This document shows positions 48,838-56,750 of a stretch of DNA of 64,000 nucleotides, in pieces (position 1 is the stretch's first letter; each line of letters begins with the position of its first letter). The stretch is from Thioalkalivibrio sulfidiphilus HL-EbGr7 (lineage in GTDB: Bacteria > Pseudomonadota > Gammaproteobacteria > Ectothiorhodospirales > Ectothiorhodospiraceae). Position numbers and translations under genes: made by a program. The notes under the pieces were generated by a model, which worked only from the letters and a program-made list of their open reading frames with translations, searched no databases and was not told the origin of the DNA. Where the stretch lies: NCBI RefSeq assembly GCF_000021985.1, contig NC_011901.1, positions 3,172,501 through 3,236,500 of the forward strand, in the 5' to 3' direction.

Positions 48838-48889
48838 GAAGGTTCCCGAAAGGTTCTCCATGAGCATAGAGAACCTTTCGGGAACCTTC
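48838..48889 (-). promoter_or_regulatory. Large palindromic operator overlapping the lexA-like promoter
   Basis: 21-bp arms are perfect: 48838-48858 (GAAGGTTCCCGAAAGGTTCT plus C) and its reverse complement at 48869-48889, with a 10-base spacer. Each arm contains GGTTCCC and GGTTCTC in tandem. On the minus strand a promoter can be read within it: TTGAAG, 17 bases, TATGCT. Repressor binding would block it, so autoregulation is likely. It does not match the E. coli CTGT-N8-ACAG box. Confidence 0.8.
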
Positions 48890-48908
48890 AAGAGGTGTTC
48901 AGAGGGAC

Positions 48909-49415
48909 TCAGCGCCCCCGGCGGAAGAAGTCCAGCAGCCCCGCCAGGGCCGTGTTGCGCCCCGCGCTCCCGGCGCCGTCGCGCAGGTCCGGGCCGCCGG
49001 TGGGGTCGGTGGCACCGGCGAACAGGTTCACCAGGGCATCCACGGTGGTCTCGTCGAAGTCGTAGGGCTCGAAGCGCTTGAAGCCGCGCTGCTTGAGCAG
49101 ACGCTCCACGTCGTCCTCCACCGGCACGTACTTCATGGACCAGTCCACGAAGCTGCGAAACGGGATGGGCTTGACGGAGATGACGTCCACGTCCTTGTGG
49201 CGGGGATCGCCCAGCAGGCGACGGTACAGAGTGTTCACCTTGCGCCGGTCACCTTCCAGTGCCTGGAAGAAGTAGCCGTGGCCGTAATAGAGCACGCCGC
49301 CGATCTCCTGGGAGGGGTTGTTGCGCCGGGAGGCCTGCAGGATGCGGCCCATGTCCAGCTGCTCGTTGAATTCCGGGGTGGCGGCACTGACGTAGACGAA
49401 ACGCACGAGGTTCAT
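48909..49415 (-). CDS. BLUF-domain blue-light photoreceptor
   Basis: 168 aa. The flavin-binding BLUF core (about 1-100) has the key Tyr8 (VRFVYVSAA), Asn32/33 (SRRNNPS), Gln51 (GYFFQALEGDRRKVNTL) and Trp92 (FVDWSMKY). The C-terminal about 65 residues carry no known output domain and end in a basic tail. It lies directly upstream of, and co-oriented with, the LexA-like and polymerase genes. Confidence 0.9.
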   Translation of the reverse strand: MNLVRFVYVSAATPEFNEQLDMGRILQASRRNNPSQEIGGVLYYGHGYFFQALEGDRRKVNTLYRRLLGDPRHKDVDVISVKPIPFRSFVDWSMKYVPVEDDVERLLKQRGFKRFEPYDFDETTVDALVNLFAGATDPTGGPDLRDGAGSAGRNTALAGLLDFFRRGR

Positions 49416-49526
49416 GGCGGGAGGCCTTTATTGTTGTGGTCGGGGCTGACGGCCGGGGCACGGCAGATCCCATTCAGAACCCGGCAGGCCCGCCGGAGTT
49501 CCCGAGCACGGGACTCAGGCTTAGGC

Positions 49527-50372
49527 TCAACCCTGTTCCGCCGCCAGGGCCCGCAGGCCGTGCAGCACCTGGGGCAGCACCGGCGATTCGCTGTCCCGGG
49601 GGAAGACCATGTAGGCGGGCAGGCTCAGGCGCGGGCTGCCCGGCACCGGGAACAGCCTGCCTGCCTCGATGAGCGGCCGGGCCATGCGCTCCGGCAGGAA
49701 GCAGGAGCCGCCGTTGCACAGGATGATCTGCACCCCCAGCCAGCCGATGTTGGCGTGCAGGGCCGGACGCTCCACGTCCGGGTAGTGCTGGGCGTGCTGG
49801 GCATGGAAGGCCGGGCCCCAGTCCACGTGCACGTAGTCCTCCCCCGGCCCCCGGGCCTTGGGGTCGGTGCCGCACAGCACCAGGGTCTCGTCGAACAGCT
49901 GCTCCACCGTGAGCCCCGGGCTGTGGCGCGGGGTGTACATGAGCCCCACGTCCAGGGTGCCCTCCACCAGGCGGCGCATCAGGTCCTCCTCGAAGCCGAT
50001 CTCGCTGCGCACCGAGACATCCGGGGCACTGGCGCGGAAGCGCCCCAGCCACTGGGGCAGGAAGCCCTCCCACAGGGCGATGCGCGCGCCCACGGTGATG
50101 CTGGCCCGGAAGCGGCTGGGCAGGCCCACGTCGTGGCGGGCCTGCTCCAGGGTCAGCAGCAGGGACTTGGCGTGGCGCAGGAAGCGCCGCCCGGCGGCGG
50201 TGAGGCTGGCCCCCGAGCGGTTGCGCACGAACAGCCGGTTGCCCAGGTCCGCCTCCAGGCGCTGGATGCGCGCGCTCACCGTGGACTGGGTGACATGCAG
50301 CCGCTCGGCCGCCTCCAGGAAGCTGCCGTGGGCCGCCACCGCCAGGAAGGTGCGTATCTGGTCCGTGTCCAT
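49527..50372 (-). CDS. LysR-family transcriptional regulator
   Basis: 281 aa from ATG 50372 (MDTDQIRTFLAVAAHGSFLE). The N-terminal HTH (AAERLHVTQSTVSARIQRLE, about 20-39) is followed by an effector-binding domain. It is divergent from the DsrC-like gene with a palindrome between them, so control of that gene and autoregulation are likely. The effector is unknown. Confidence 0.9.
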   Translation of the reverse strand: MDTDQIRTFLAVAAHGSFLEAAERLHVTQSTVSARIQRLEADLGNRLFVRNRSGASLTAAGRRFLRHAKSLLLTLEQARHDVGLPSRFRASITVGARIALWEGFLPQWLGRFRASAPDVSVRSEIGFEEDLMRRLVEGTLDVGLMYTPRHSPGLTVEQLFDETLVLCGTDPKARGPGEDYVHVDWGPAFHAQHAQHYPDVERPALHANIGWLGVQIILCNGGSCFLPERMARPLIEAGRLFPVPGSPRLSLPAYMVFPRDSESPVLPQVLHGLRALAAEQG

Positions 50373-50379
50373 GGATTTA

Positions 50380-50398
50380 ATATCGGATATGCCGATAT
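50380..50398. promoter_or_regulatory. Palindromic LysR-type operator candidate
   Basis: ATATCGG - ATATG - CCGATAT is perfect and lies 7 bases upstream of the LysR-family start codon, in the only AT-rich part of the spacer to the divergent gene at 50480. Confidence 0.65.
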
Positions 50399-50479
50399 CA
50401 AAGTCCAATAAGTTTCGTTTGTCTTGTGTTATGGCCTCGTATAGCGTCAATGCATGGGACCCACGCAGGAGGACACGCC

Positions 50480-50818
50480 ATGGGCATCGCACTGAACGAA
50501 CGACGCATCGAGACCGACGAGGAAGGCTTCCTGATCGACCCGGAGGCCTGGGACGAGACCGTGGCCGAGACCCTGGCCCGGCAGGAGGGACTGGAGCTGG
50601 GCGCGGAGCACCGCAAGGTGCTGGACTTCATCCGTCGCCACTACGACACCCAGCACGTGGCCGTGGACGCCCGCTTCGTCATCAAGTACCTGGCCGAGGA
50701 ACTGGGCTACGGCAGGCAGGCCCGCCAGCGGCTCTACGAGCTGTTCCCCTACGGCTACATGCAGCAGGTGTGCAAGATCGCCGGCATGCGCCGCCCCCGG
50801 GCCTGGAGCACGGGCTGA
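50480..50818 (+). CDS. DsrC/TusE-family protein lacking the penultimate Cys
   Basis: 112 aa with the DsrC fold (ETDEEGFLIDPEAWDETVAE, FIRRHYDTQHVAVDARFVIK). The C-terminal arm has Cys98 (QQVCKIAGM), which corresponds to the inner Cys of DsrC. The arm ends RRPRAWSTG, without the penultimate Cys that carries sulfur in DsrC and TusE. It therefore cannot form the DsrC intramolecular disulfide and may be a regulatory or sulfur-relay variant. ATG 50480 has RBS GGAGG. Confidence 0.85.
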   Translation: MGIALNERRIETDEEGFLIDPEAWDETVAETLARQEGLELGAEHRKVLDFIRRHYDTQHVAVDARFVIKYLAEELGYGRQARQRLYELFPYGYMQQVCKIAGMRRPRAWSTG

Positions 50819-50822
50819 AGAG

Positions 50823-51024
50823 CCTGTTCTCTCGCGGAGACGCGGAGGCGCAGGGAAAAATCATCTGCAATAGGCTTTTCCGTGCCCCCGTGGCTCCGTG
50901 AGAGGGATTTGTTTTCAGCAGGACCCGGCAAACCCCATGTGCTCTCACGGAGCCACGGAGGCACGGGGAGAACCAAATCAAGACGTTTCTTTCTCTGCGC
51001 CTCCGCGTCTCCGCGAGAGAACAG
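50823..51024. repeat. Nested double hairpin of 9-bp units (CGCGGAGGn family)
   Basis: The outer arms (50823-50855 and 50990-51024) read CCTGTTCTCTCGCGGAGACG and continue as nonamers; the inner arms (about 50880-50906 and 50941-50971) use the variant CACGGAGCC, CACGGAGGC. Both run into purine runs (GGGAAAAA, GGGGAGAA). The unit consensus is close to that of the CACAGAGGn element at 54383. Confidence 0.88.
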
Positions 51025-51039
51025 GGGTTCCCTAAACCT

Positions 51040-51483
51040 TCAGTCGCCGCCGAACAGTTGGCGGAAGCCCTCGATGCCTGCCACGGTCACCAGGGTCGTG
51101 CCCACGGACCAGAAGGCGAGGCTCACGGTCATCCACAGGGCCGTGGCGCGCCGGTCGGCGTGCAGGGCCAGGGCCATCACCGCCGCCAGGTGAATCCCCG
51201 TCACCGCCGGACCCGCCAGGGCCAGCCCCGGCAGGCCCCACTTCGCCCAGACCCGCATGGCCCGCGCGCTCCAGCGCCGGCGCACCGGCCCCCGGCGCCG
51301 TTCCCACCACTGAAACAGCGCGATGATGCCGAACACCGGCAGGGCATTGCCCACGAAGCTCACGATCGTCACCGGCACGGGCGCGAGCCCCGCGCCGATG
51401 GCCACGGGGATCACGATCATGATCTCCAGCCAGGGGGTGGCGGCGGCGAGGAAGACCAGGGTGTATTGCCAGAGGAGGTCCAT
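51040..51483 (-). CDS. Small multidrug-export-family membrane protein
   Basis: 147 aa from ATG 51483 (MDLLWQYTLVFLAAATPWLE). It has about four helices, with conserved PWLEIMIVIPVAIGAGL near the N-terminus and GLALAGPAVTGIHLAAVMAL in the middle, as in the family annotated small multi-drug export protein. The transport function is not proven for the family. The frame extends upstream into a terminator-like hairpin and is trimmed. Confidence 0.75.
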   Translation of the reverse strand: MDLLWQYTLVFLAAATPWLEIMIVIPVAIGAGLAPVPVTIVSFVGNALPVFGIIALFQWWERRRGPVRRRWSARAMRVWAKWGLPGLALAGPAVTGIHLAAVMALALHADRRATALWMTVSLAFWSVGTTLVTVAGIEGFRQLFGGD

Positions 51484-51526
51484 GGGGGGCCTTGGAGACT
51501 GAGACTTGGATATATCCCTGAACATA

Positions 51527-51561
51527 AACACATAGGGGCCCATTGAGGGCCCCTATGTGTT
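51527..51561. terminator. Strong 15-bp hairpin
   Basis: AACACATAGGGGCCC - ATTGA - GGGCCCCTATGTGTT is perfect. It lacks a U-run, so it may act as an RNA processing or stability element rather than a classical terminator. Confidence 0.6.
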
Positions 51562-51575
51562 GCGCCCGAGAGGAT

Positions 51576-51821
51576 TGACTCGGGCCATCCCTGGCCCTCG
51601 CCCCTGCGGGGCAGTGCGCATTCGCGCACTGTCAGATTGGCCTTCCTGCCAACCTAATGACTCGGGCCATCCCTGGCCCTCGCCCCTGCGGGGGCAGCGC
51701 GCATTCGCGCACTGTCAGATTGGCCATCCTGCCAACCTGATGACTCGGCCCATCCCTGGGCCTCACCCCTGCGGGGCAGTGCACTATCCGCACTGTCAAT
51801 CCGGCTGTCCTGCCGGATTAA
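51576..51821. repeat. Three tandem structured units of about 82 bp
   Basis: Units start at 51576, 51658 and 51741 (82, 83 and 81 bp). Each contains the same series of hairpins: GGGCCA-TCCC-TGGCCC, CCCC-TG-CGGGG, CAGTGCG...CGCACTG and TTGGC...GCCAA. Unit 3 has changed both sides of the first stem (GGCCCA/TGGGCC) and the last (ATCCGGC/GCCGGAT), keeping pairing. No protein frame fits. The array ends near the tRNA-Arg trailer. Confidence 0.85.
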
Positions 51822-51848
51822 TCGAACCGGAGGTCCGAACCAAAGCTT

Positions 51849-51902
51849 TCGGGCGCGCCAGATACCCAAAGGCCCACCATTGTAGGCGGGCCTTTGGGTA
51901 TC

Positions 51903-51914
<12 letters not shown>
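51849..51914 (-). repeat. Inverted repeat that copies the tRNA-Arg 3' end
   Basis: 27-bp perfect arms at 51849-51875 and 51888-51914 with a 12-base loop. The right arm contains the CCA, discriminator and acceptor strand of the tRNA. Read on the tRNA strand, it would form a stable hairpin beginning inside the mature tRNA and extending into the trailer. Confidence 0.85.
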
Positions 51915-51979
<65 letters not shown>

Positions 51980-52096
51980 GTAAGGGTCGGAATCTTACTC
52001 TGACGGAGGAACCGCGTCCATGCCCGCCCGGGCTGCGCGACGGGCGGGGCTTCATCCTGGTGCAGTCTTGGCAGCCCTTGCACACCGGGCGGGCAG

Positions 52097-52365
52097 CTAG
52101 TGTCCTGTCTGATCAATATCTTGTCATTCAGCGTGGCTGTGCGGGCGTGTGGCTAGGCACGCTTGCGCAGGAATGGCCACCCCCATTTCAAGCAAGCGTA
52201 ACAACGCCACACGCCCGCACAGCCGCGCCCGCAGGGAGCCTCGCAAAAGCGGCAATGCGGCGTTGCGCACCTTGCCAAGGGCTTGCCATTGGCTGCGATG
52301 CGCGCCTTGCCTTGGCGCTTTTGCGAGGCTCTGAATGACAAGATATTGATCAGACAGGACACTAG
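52097..52365. mobile_element. MITE-like element with 35-bp perfect terminal inverted repeats
   Basis: The termini (52097-52131 and 52331-52365) begin CTAGTGTCCTGTCTGATCAA and are perfect mirror images over 35 bp. Inside are two more hairpins, each perfect: 19 bp (52135-52153 with 52206-52224) and 16 bp (52236-52251 with 52316-52331, sharing one base with the right terminus). There is no transposase gene. The terminal CTAG could be a target duplication. Length 269 bp. Confidence 0.8.
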
Positions 52366-52509
52366 AACCGCGCGGCAAGGCGGGACGCGGCCCGGCTGGC
52401 TGGCCCGGTGCTTGCTTGAAGTTCTTGCACACCCGGCGCCCCGGGTGTGGCCTGGCGGGACGACCCCCGGGCGCGGTGGACCTTGCGGGACGACCCGCGG
52501 ATCGCACCC

Positions 52510-53508
52510 ATGCCACGCATCTGGAGATACGAAGACGGCCGCTGGCCGAATCTCGCCGCACTGACCTATTGCCTCGCCGCCTACGCGGGCGGCCTCGCGC
52601 TGATCACCCAGGGTTCGCTGTTGCTCGCCCTGCCAGGCATCCTGCTGCTGGCCCACGGGCTGGTGATCGGCGCCTACCTGATCCACGAGTGCGCCCACAA
52701 CACGATCCTTCGGGACAACCGCTGGAACGCCCGGCTCGGAGAGAACCTCAGCTGGCTGGTGGGCAGTGCCTACGGGGATTACGAGGGCATCCGCCACAAG
52801 CATTTCCGCCACCACGTGGATCGGGCCGACATCGTGGCCTTCGACTTCCGGGTGCATCTGCAGCGCCACCCGGCGCTGCTGCGGGTGATCCAGACCCTGG
52901 AATGGTTCTACATCCCGGCGGTGGACCTGCTCATGCACGCCCTGGTCCTGATCCTGCCGTTCACCCTGCCCTCGCGCCGGCAGCGGCGCACCCGGGTGAT
53001 CGGGGTGCTGCTCACCCGTCTGGCCTTCTTCGGCCTGATTGCCGCCCTGAGCCCCATGGCGCTCATCTACTACGCCATTGCCTACCTGCTGTTCCTGCAC
53101 GTGCTGCGCTTCATGGACGTGCACCAGCACACCTACCCCCTGTTCGAGCACCTGGAACAGGCCCAGGGCGAATCCACACCGGCCTTCGACCGGGCCCACG
53201 AGGAACGCAACACCTATTCCAACCTGGTCTCGGTGCGCCACCCGTGGATGAACCTGCTGACCCTGAACTTCGGTTATCACAACGCCCACCACACCCGGCC
53301 CACGGAACCCTGGTACCGGCTGCCGGCCCTGCATCGCAGGCTCTACGGCGATCAGACCGACCGGGTGCTGCCGGTCGGCCGGCTGCTCGGGGCCTACCAC
53401 CGCCACCGGGTCGCCCGGGTGCTGCACGCGGACCCGCCGGACCGGCCGGTGGGCGATCCGTCGGGCTTCGTGGGCGTGGTGGGCGTGTCCTTTCTGACGG
53501 CGCACTGA
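52510..53508 (+). CDS. Membrane fatty acid desaturase
   Basis: 332 aa with four or more hydrophobic helices and the three His boxes of di-iron membrane desaturases: HECAHN (about 59-64), HKHFRHH (about 96-102) and HNAHHT (about 257-262). The substrate could be a fatty acid or carotenoid. ATG 52510 is used. The frame stays open to 52447, but the added residues are Arg/Asp-rich and unlikely to be coding. Confidence 0.87.
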   Translation: MPRIWRYEDGRWPNLAALTYCLAAYAGGLALITQGSLLLALPGILLLAHGLVIGAYLIHECAHNTILRDNRWNARLGENLSWLVGSAYGDYEGIRHKHFRHHVDRADIVAFDFRVHLQRHPALLRVIQTLEWFYIPAVDLLMHALVLILPFTLPSRRQRRTRVIGVLLTRLAFFGLIAALSPMALIYYAIAYLLFLHVLRFMDVHQHTYPLFEHLEQAQGESTPAFDRAHEERNTYSNLVSVRHPWMNLLTLNFGYHNAHHTRPTEPWYRLPALHRRLYGDQTDRVLPVGRLLGAYHRHRVARVLHADPPDRPVGDPSGFVGVVGVSFLTAH

Positions 53509-53524
53509 ACGCGGAGGTCTTCAC

Positions 53525-54367
53525 TTGGAACTCAAGGTCTACAAGAGCCTGTGGGGCTACGACGGCGACTGGAAGCGGGCCATCCTCGAGGCCCTGGCGG
53601 ACGGCTTCGACGGCATCGAGGGGCCGGCCCCGGTACAGACCTCGGAGCGCCGGCATTTCGGCCGCGCCCTGCAGGTGCATGGTCTCGACTACATCGCCGA
53701 GATCTGCACCGCAGGCAGCTACGTGCCGGATCGCCAGGCAAGCCCGGAGGAACACCTGGGCTCGCTGCGCCAGCGCCTGGAATGGAGCGCGGAACTGGCG
53801 CCGCGGCGGGTGACCTCCCTGGCCGGTTGCGATGCCTGGCCCGAGGACACGAGCCGCGATTTCTTCGCCGAGGCCATGGCACTGGCCGAGTCCTACAACC
53901 AGGAGATCAGCTTCGAGACCCACCGGGGCCGGTCGCTCTTCAACCCCTGGACCACCCGGCGTCTGGCCGAGGCCCTGCCGGGACTTCAACTCACCGCCGA
54001 CTTCAGCCACTGGTGCGTGGTGTGCGAACGGCTCATGGACAGCGAGCGGGACGTGATCGAGGCCATCGCCCCCCGGGTACGCCACGTGCACGCCCGGGTG
54101 GGCTACGAGCAGGGGCCGCAGGTGCCCCATCCGGCGGCCCCCGAGTATGCCCAGGCCCTGAGCGCGCATCAGGGCTGGTGGGAGATCGTCTGGAAGGCGA
54201 TGGCAGCACGGGGCGACACCCTGGCCACCCTCACCCCGGAGTTCGGCCCCGACGGCTACCTGCACCACCTGCCCTTCACCGGCGTGCCCGTGGCCGACCT
54301 GCGCGAGATCAACCGCTGGATGGCCCATACCGAACGGGCGCACTTCGCCCAGTGCATGGCGGGGTAA
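53525..54367 (+). CDS. Xylose-isomerase-like TIM-barrel protein
   Basis: 280 aa starting at TTG 53525, which has GGAGG 7 bases upstream. Sugar phosphate isomerase/epimerase fold (KVYKSLWGYDGDW, ISFETHRGRSLF, LTADFSHWCVV, HVHARVGYEQ). Likely metal ligands are Glu in FETH, Asp/His in ADFSHW, His in HVHARV and Glu in TPEFGP. The 16-base gap to the desaturase suggests one operon. Substrate unknown. Confidence 0.82.
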   Translation: MELKVYKSLWGYDGDWKRAILEALADGFDGIEGPAPVQTSERRHFGRALQVHGLDYIAEICTAGSYVPDRQASPEEHLGSLRQRLEWSAELAPRRVTSLAGCDAWPEDTSRDFFAEAMALAESYNQEISFETHRGRSLFNPWTTRRLAEALPGLQLTADFSHWCVVCERLMDSERDVIEAIAPRVRHVHARVGYEQGPQVPHPAAPEYAQALSAHQGWWEIVWKAMAARGDTLATLTPEFGPDGYLHHLPFTGVPVADLREINRWMAHTERAHFAQCMAG

Positions 54368-54382
54368 ACGGTCATTTCTTTT

Positions 54383-54539
54383 TTAGCCACAGAGGACACA
54401 GAGGTCACAGAGAAAAGATCGGAAAGCAACATCGCTCTTGATTTGTGATGTGCTCCGGTTCCCGCACCGGGGTCGAAGGCCGCGCAATCGCATTCCTCTA
54501 GTCTTTTTCCTCTGTGACCTCTGTGACCTCTGTGGCTAA
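54383..54539. repeat. Hairpin of 9-bp units (CACAGAGGn family)
   Basis: The left arm (54383-54411) is TTAGC then CACAGAGG-type nonamers, ending in GAGAAAAG; the right arm (54509-54539) is the mirror image. The centre of about 97 bases is unique and contains the small hairpin CCGGT...ACCGG near 54458. The spacer 54368-54751 holds this element and the sigma-54 promoter region. Confidence 0.88.
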
Positions 54540-54593
54540 CACGCCCTTGCCTTTCATAACCCCCGCCCCAAACAGGTACAAACCCACCCCGCA

Positions 54594-54610
54594 CGCACCA
54601 GTTGAGGGCA
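54594..54610. promoter_or_regulatory. NtrC-like site candidate (upstream of transporter operon)
   Basis: CGCAC-CAGTTGA-GGGCA matches the NtrC pattern TGCAC-N7-GTGCA (recalled) at 8 of 10 positions and lies about 90 bases before the sigma-54 promoter, a normal enhancer distance. Confidence 0.4.
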
Positions 54611-54685
54611 GACACCCTCGTCGCGTCCCCGCCCGGTACACCGTAGACATAGACAAAACAGGGGCTTGGCGACCACAACGACCGA

Positions 54686-54701
54686 TGGCACAGGCGTTGC
54701 T
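54686..54701 (+). promoter_or_regulatory. Sigma-54 promoter (transporter operon)
   Basis: TGGCACAGGCGTTGCT fits the consensus TGGCACG-N4-TTGCW with one mismatch, and the -24 GG and -12 GC are exactly 10 bases apart. Transcription would start near 54712, inside the operator. Confidence 0.8.
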
Positions 54702-54707
54702 TTGCAC

Positions 54708-54735
54708 GTATTACCGAATCAACCAACGGTAATAC
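54708..54735. promoter_or_regulatory. NikR-type operator 1
   Basis: GTATTACCG - 10 bases - CGGTAATAC, perfect arms. The outer half-sites GTATTA and TAATAC are separated by 16 bases, the same geometry as the E. coli NikR site GTATGA-N16-TCATAC. It begins 8 bases after the -12 GC of the promoter and covers the predicted transcription start. Confidence 0.8.
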
Positions 54736-54751
54736 CCCTGGAGGCAGCACC

Positions 54752-55732
54752 ATGTTCAAACCCCTCAAGCGACTCTTCGGTGCCCTGGTGGGCATCACCA
54801 TGCTGGGCATGTCCGCCCAGGCCCTGTCCGAACCCCTGAAGATCGGCTACAGCGACTGGCCCGGCTGGGTCGCCTGGGAAGTGGCCATCGAGAAGGACTG
54901 GTTCAAGGAAGAAGGGGTGGACGTGAAGTTCGAATGGTTCGACTACGTGGCCTCCATGGACGCCTTCGCCGCCGGCCAGCTGGATGCCGTGGCCATGACC
55001 AATGGCGATGCCCTGGTCACCGGCGCCACCGGCGCGCGCAACGTGATGATCATCATCAACGACTACTCCAACGGCAATGACATGATCATCGCCCGGCGCG
55101 GCATCAGCTCCGTGGCCGATCTGAAGGGCAGGAAGATCGGCGTGGAGATAGGCTTCGTCTCCCACCTGCTGCTGCTCAACGCCCTGGAGAAGAACGGCAT
55201 GAGCGAATCGGACGTGGAGCTGATCAACGTGCCCACCAATGAGACGCCCCAGGTGCTCGCCTCCGGCAACGTGGACGCCATCGTCGCCTGGCAGCCCAGC
55301 TCCGGCCAGGCCCTGAACCTGGTGCCCGGCTCCACCGCCATCTACACCAGCGCCGACGAACCCGGTCTGATCTACGACGTGCTGGCGGTCTCCCCCACCA
55401 GCCTGGCCGCGAACCGTGACGCCTGGATCAAGGTGGCGCGGGTCTGGTACCGGGCGGTGGATTACATCCAGGATCCGGCCACCCGCGCCGACGCGGTGCG
55501 CATCATGGCCGCGCGCGTGGGCATCCCGCCCGCCGACTACGAGGGCTTCATCGAGGGCACCAAGATCCTGACCCGTGAAGAGGCCATGGAATTCTTCACG
55601 AAGGGCGACGGCTTCACCTCCCTGTACGGCTCCTCGAAGATCGCCGACGAGTTCAACGTCGCCAATGACGTGTATACCGAACCGCAGCCCGTCGAGGACT
55701 ACATCGACGCCAGCATCACCGGCGCCCTGTAA
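54752..55732 (+). CDS. ABC transporter substrate-binding protein (urea-carboxylase-region type)
   Basis: 326 aa with a signal peptide (to about residue 26, ALSEPLKIG). NMT1/SsuA-like fold ([54 protein letters not shown]). Proteins of this type are annotated as periplasmic binding proteins of the urea carboxylase region. RBS GGAGG. First gene of the six-gene unit; the ligand may be guanidine, urea or a related amide. Confidence 0.85.
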   Translation: MFKPLKRLFGALVGITMLGMSAQALSEPLKIGYSDWPGWVAWEVAIEKDWFKEEGVDVKFEWFDYVASMDAFAAGQLDAVAMTNGDALVTGATGARNVMIIINDYSNGNDMIIARRGISSVADLKGRKIGVEIGFVSHLLLLNALEKNGMSESDVELINVPTNETPQVLASGNVDAIVAWQPSSGQALNLVPGSTAIYTSADEPGLIYDVLAVSPTSLAANRDAWIKVARVWYRAVDYIQDPATRADAVRIMAARVGIPPADYEGFIEGTKILTREEAMEFFTKGDGFTSLYGSSKIADEFNVANDVYTEPQPVEDYIDASITGAL

Positions 55733-55773
55733 GGACCGGCCCACCAGATCCGGCAGGCGGAGAGACGGGACCC

Positions 55774-56733
55774 ATGAACAAGCCCTGGTTTGCGGTGCGC
55801 AAGGAACTGTCGTCACGACGACGCACCTTCCTGGCCGTCATGAGCTTCGTCCTCCCCCTGCTGGTCTGGTCTTTGTTCAGCTATGTGCCCTTCATCTGGC
55901 ATCCCCAGGTGGAGATCATCGAACCCGGTGAGGTGGACTATTTCCGCACCGGCATGCTGGTGGACCGCGCCGTCTTCGAACAGGAAAAGGAGGCGATGCG
56001 CGCCGAGGGCCGCGAACTGCCCACCGGCACGCGCACCAACCCGGTCTACCTGCCCGCGCCCCACCAGGTGGCCACGGCCCTGTACACGGCCTTCACCACC
56101 GAACCCCAGCGGCGCAATGAGAAGTGGCTGCACGAGAGCCTCGCAGACAGTATCCAGGTCATCTTCTGGGGCTTCTTCCTGTCGTCTTTGATCGGCGTGC
56201 CCCTGGGCATCCTGGCGGGCACCTACGTGGCGGTGTCGCGCCTCACCGAACCCTTTGTGGAATTCTTCCGCTACCTGCCGGCGCCGGCCTTTGGCGCGCT
56301 GGCGGTGGCCATCCTGGGCATCCACGATGCCCCCAAGATCGCCATCATCTTCATCGGCACCTTCTTCCAGCAGGTGCTGGTGGTGGCCAACACCACCCGC
56401 AAGCTGGACCCGGCCCTGCTGGAGGCCGCCATGACGCTCGGCGCGCGCAACGCCGGGCTGCTGTTCAAGGTGGTCATCCCGGGCATCGCCAGCGACCTTT
56501 ACCGGGACATGCGCATCCTGCTCGGCTGGGCCTGGACCTACCTGATCGTCGCCGAGATGATCGGCGCCAGCTCCGGCATCACCTGGTTCATCACCCAGCA
56601 GGCCCGCTACAAGAACTTCGACAACGTGTTCGCGGCCATCCTGATTATCGGGATCATCGGCCTGACCACCGACCTGATCCTCGCCTGGCTGGGTCGGCGC
56701 CTGTTCCCCTGGCAGCGCACCGCCCGCGCCTGA
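55774..56733 (+). CDS. ABC transporter permease (nitrate/taurine type)
   Basis: 319 aa. An N-terminal helix ([17 protein letters not shown]) is followed by an unusual periplasmic insert of about 90 residues (about 50-130). The BPD_transp_1 domain has the EAA motif [20 protein letters not shown] (about 223-242) and about five more helices. 41 bases after the binding-protein gene. Confidence 0.88.
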   Translation: MNKPWFAVRKELSSRRRTFLAVMSFVLPLLVWSLFSYVPFIWHPQVEIIEPGEVDYFRTGMLVDRAVFEQEKEAMRAEGRELPTGTRTNPVYLPAPHQVATALYTAFTTEPQRRNEKWLHESLADSIQVIFWGFFLSSLIGVPLGILAGTYVAVSRLTEPFVEFFRYLPAPAFGALAVAILGIHDAPKIAIIFIGTFFQQVLVVANTTRKLDPALLEAAMTLGARNAGLLFKVVIPGIASDLYRDMRILLGWAWTYLIVAEMIGASSGITWFITQQARYKNFDNVFAAILIIGIIGLTTDLILAWLGRRLFPWQRTARA

Positions 56734-56750
56734 GACTCACGGAGCCCCCC

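Noticed and set aside
54540-54751. Guanidine riboswitch upstream of the transporter operon
   Set aside because: I looked for the ykkC and mini-ykkC patterns (paired ACGR-containing hairpins) here and at 60288-60465 and saw none. A covariance search would be decisive.
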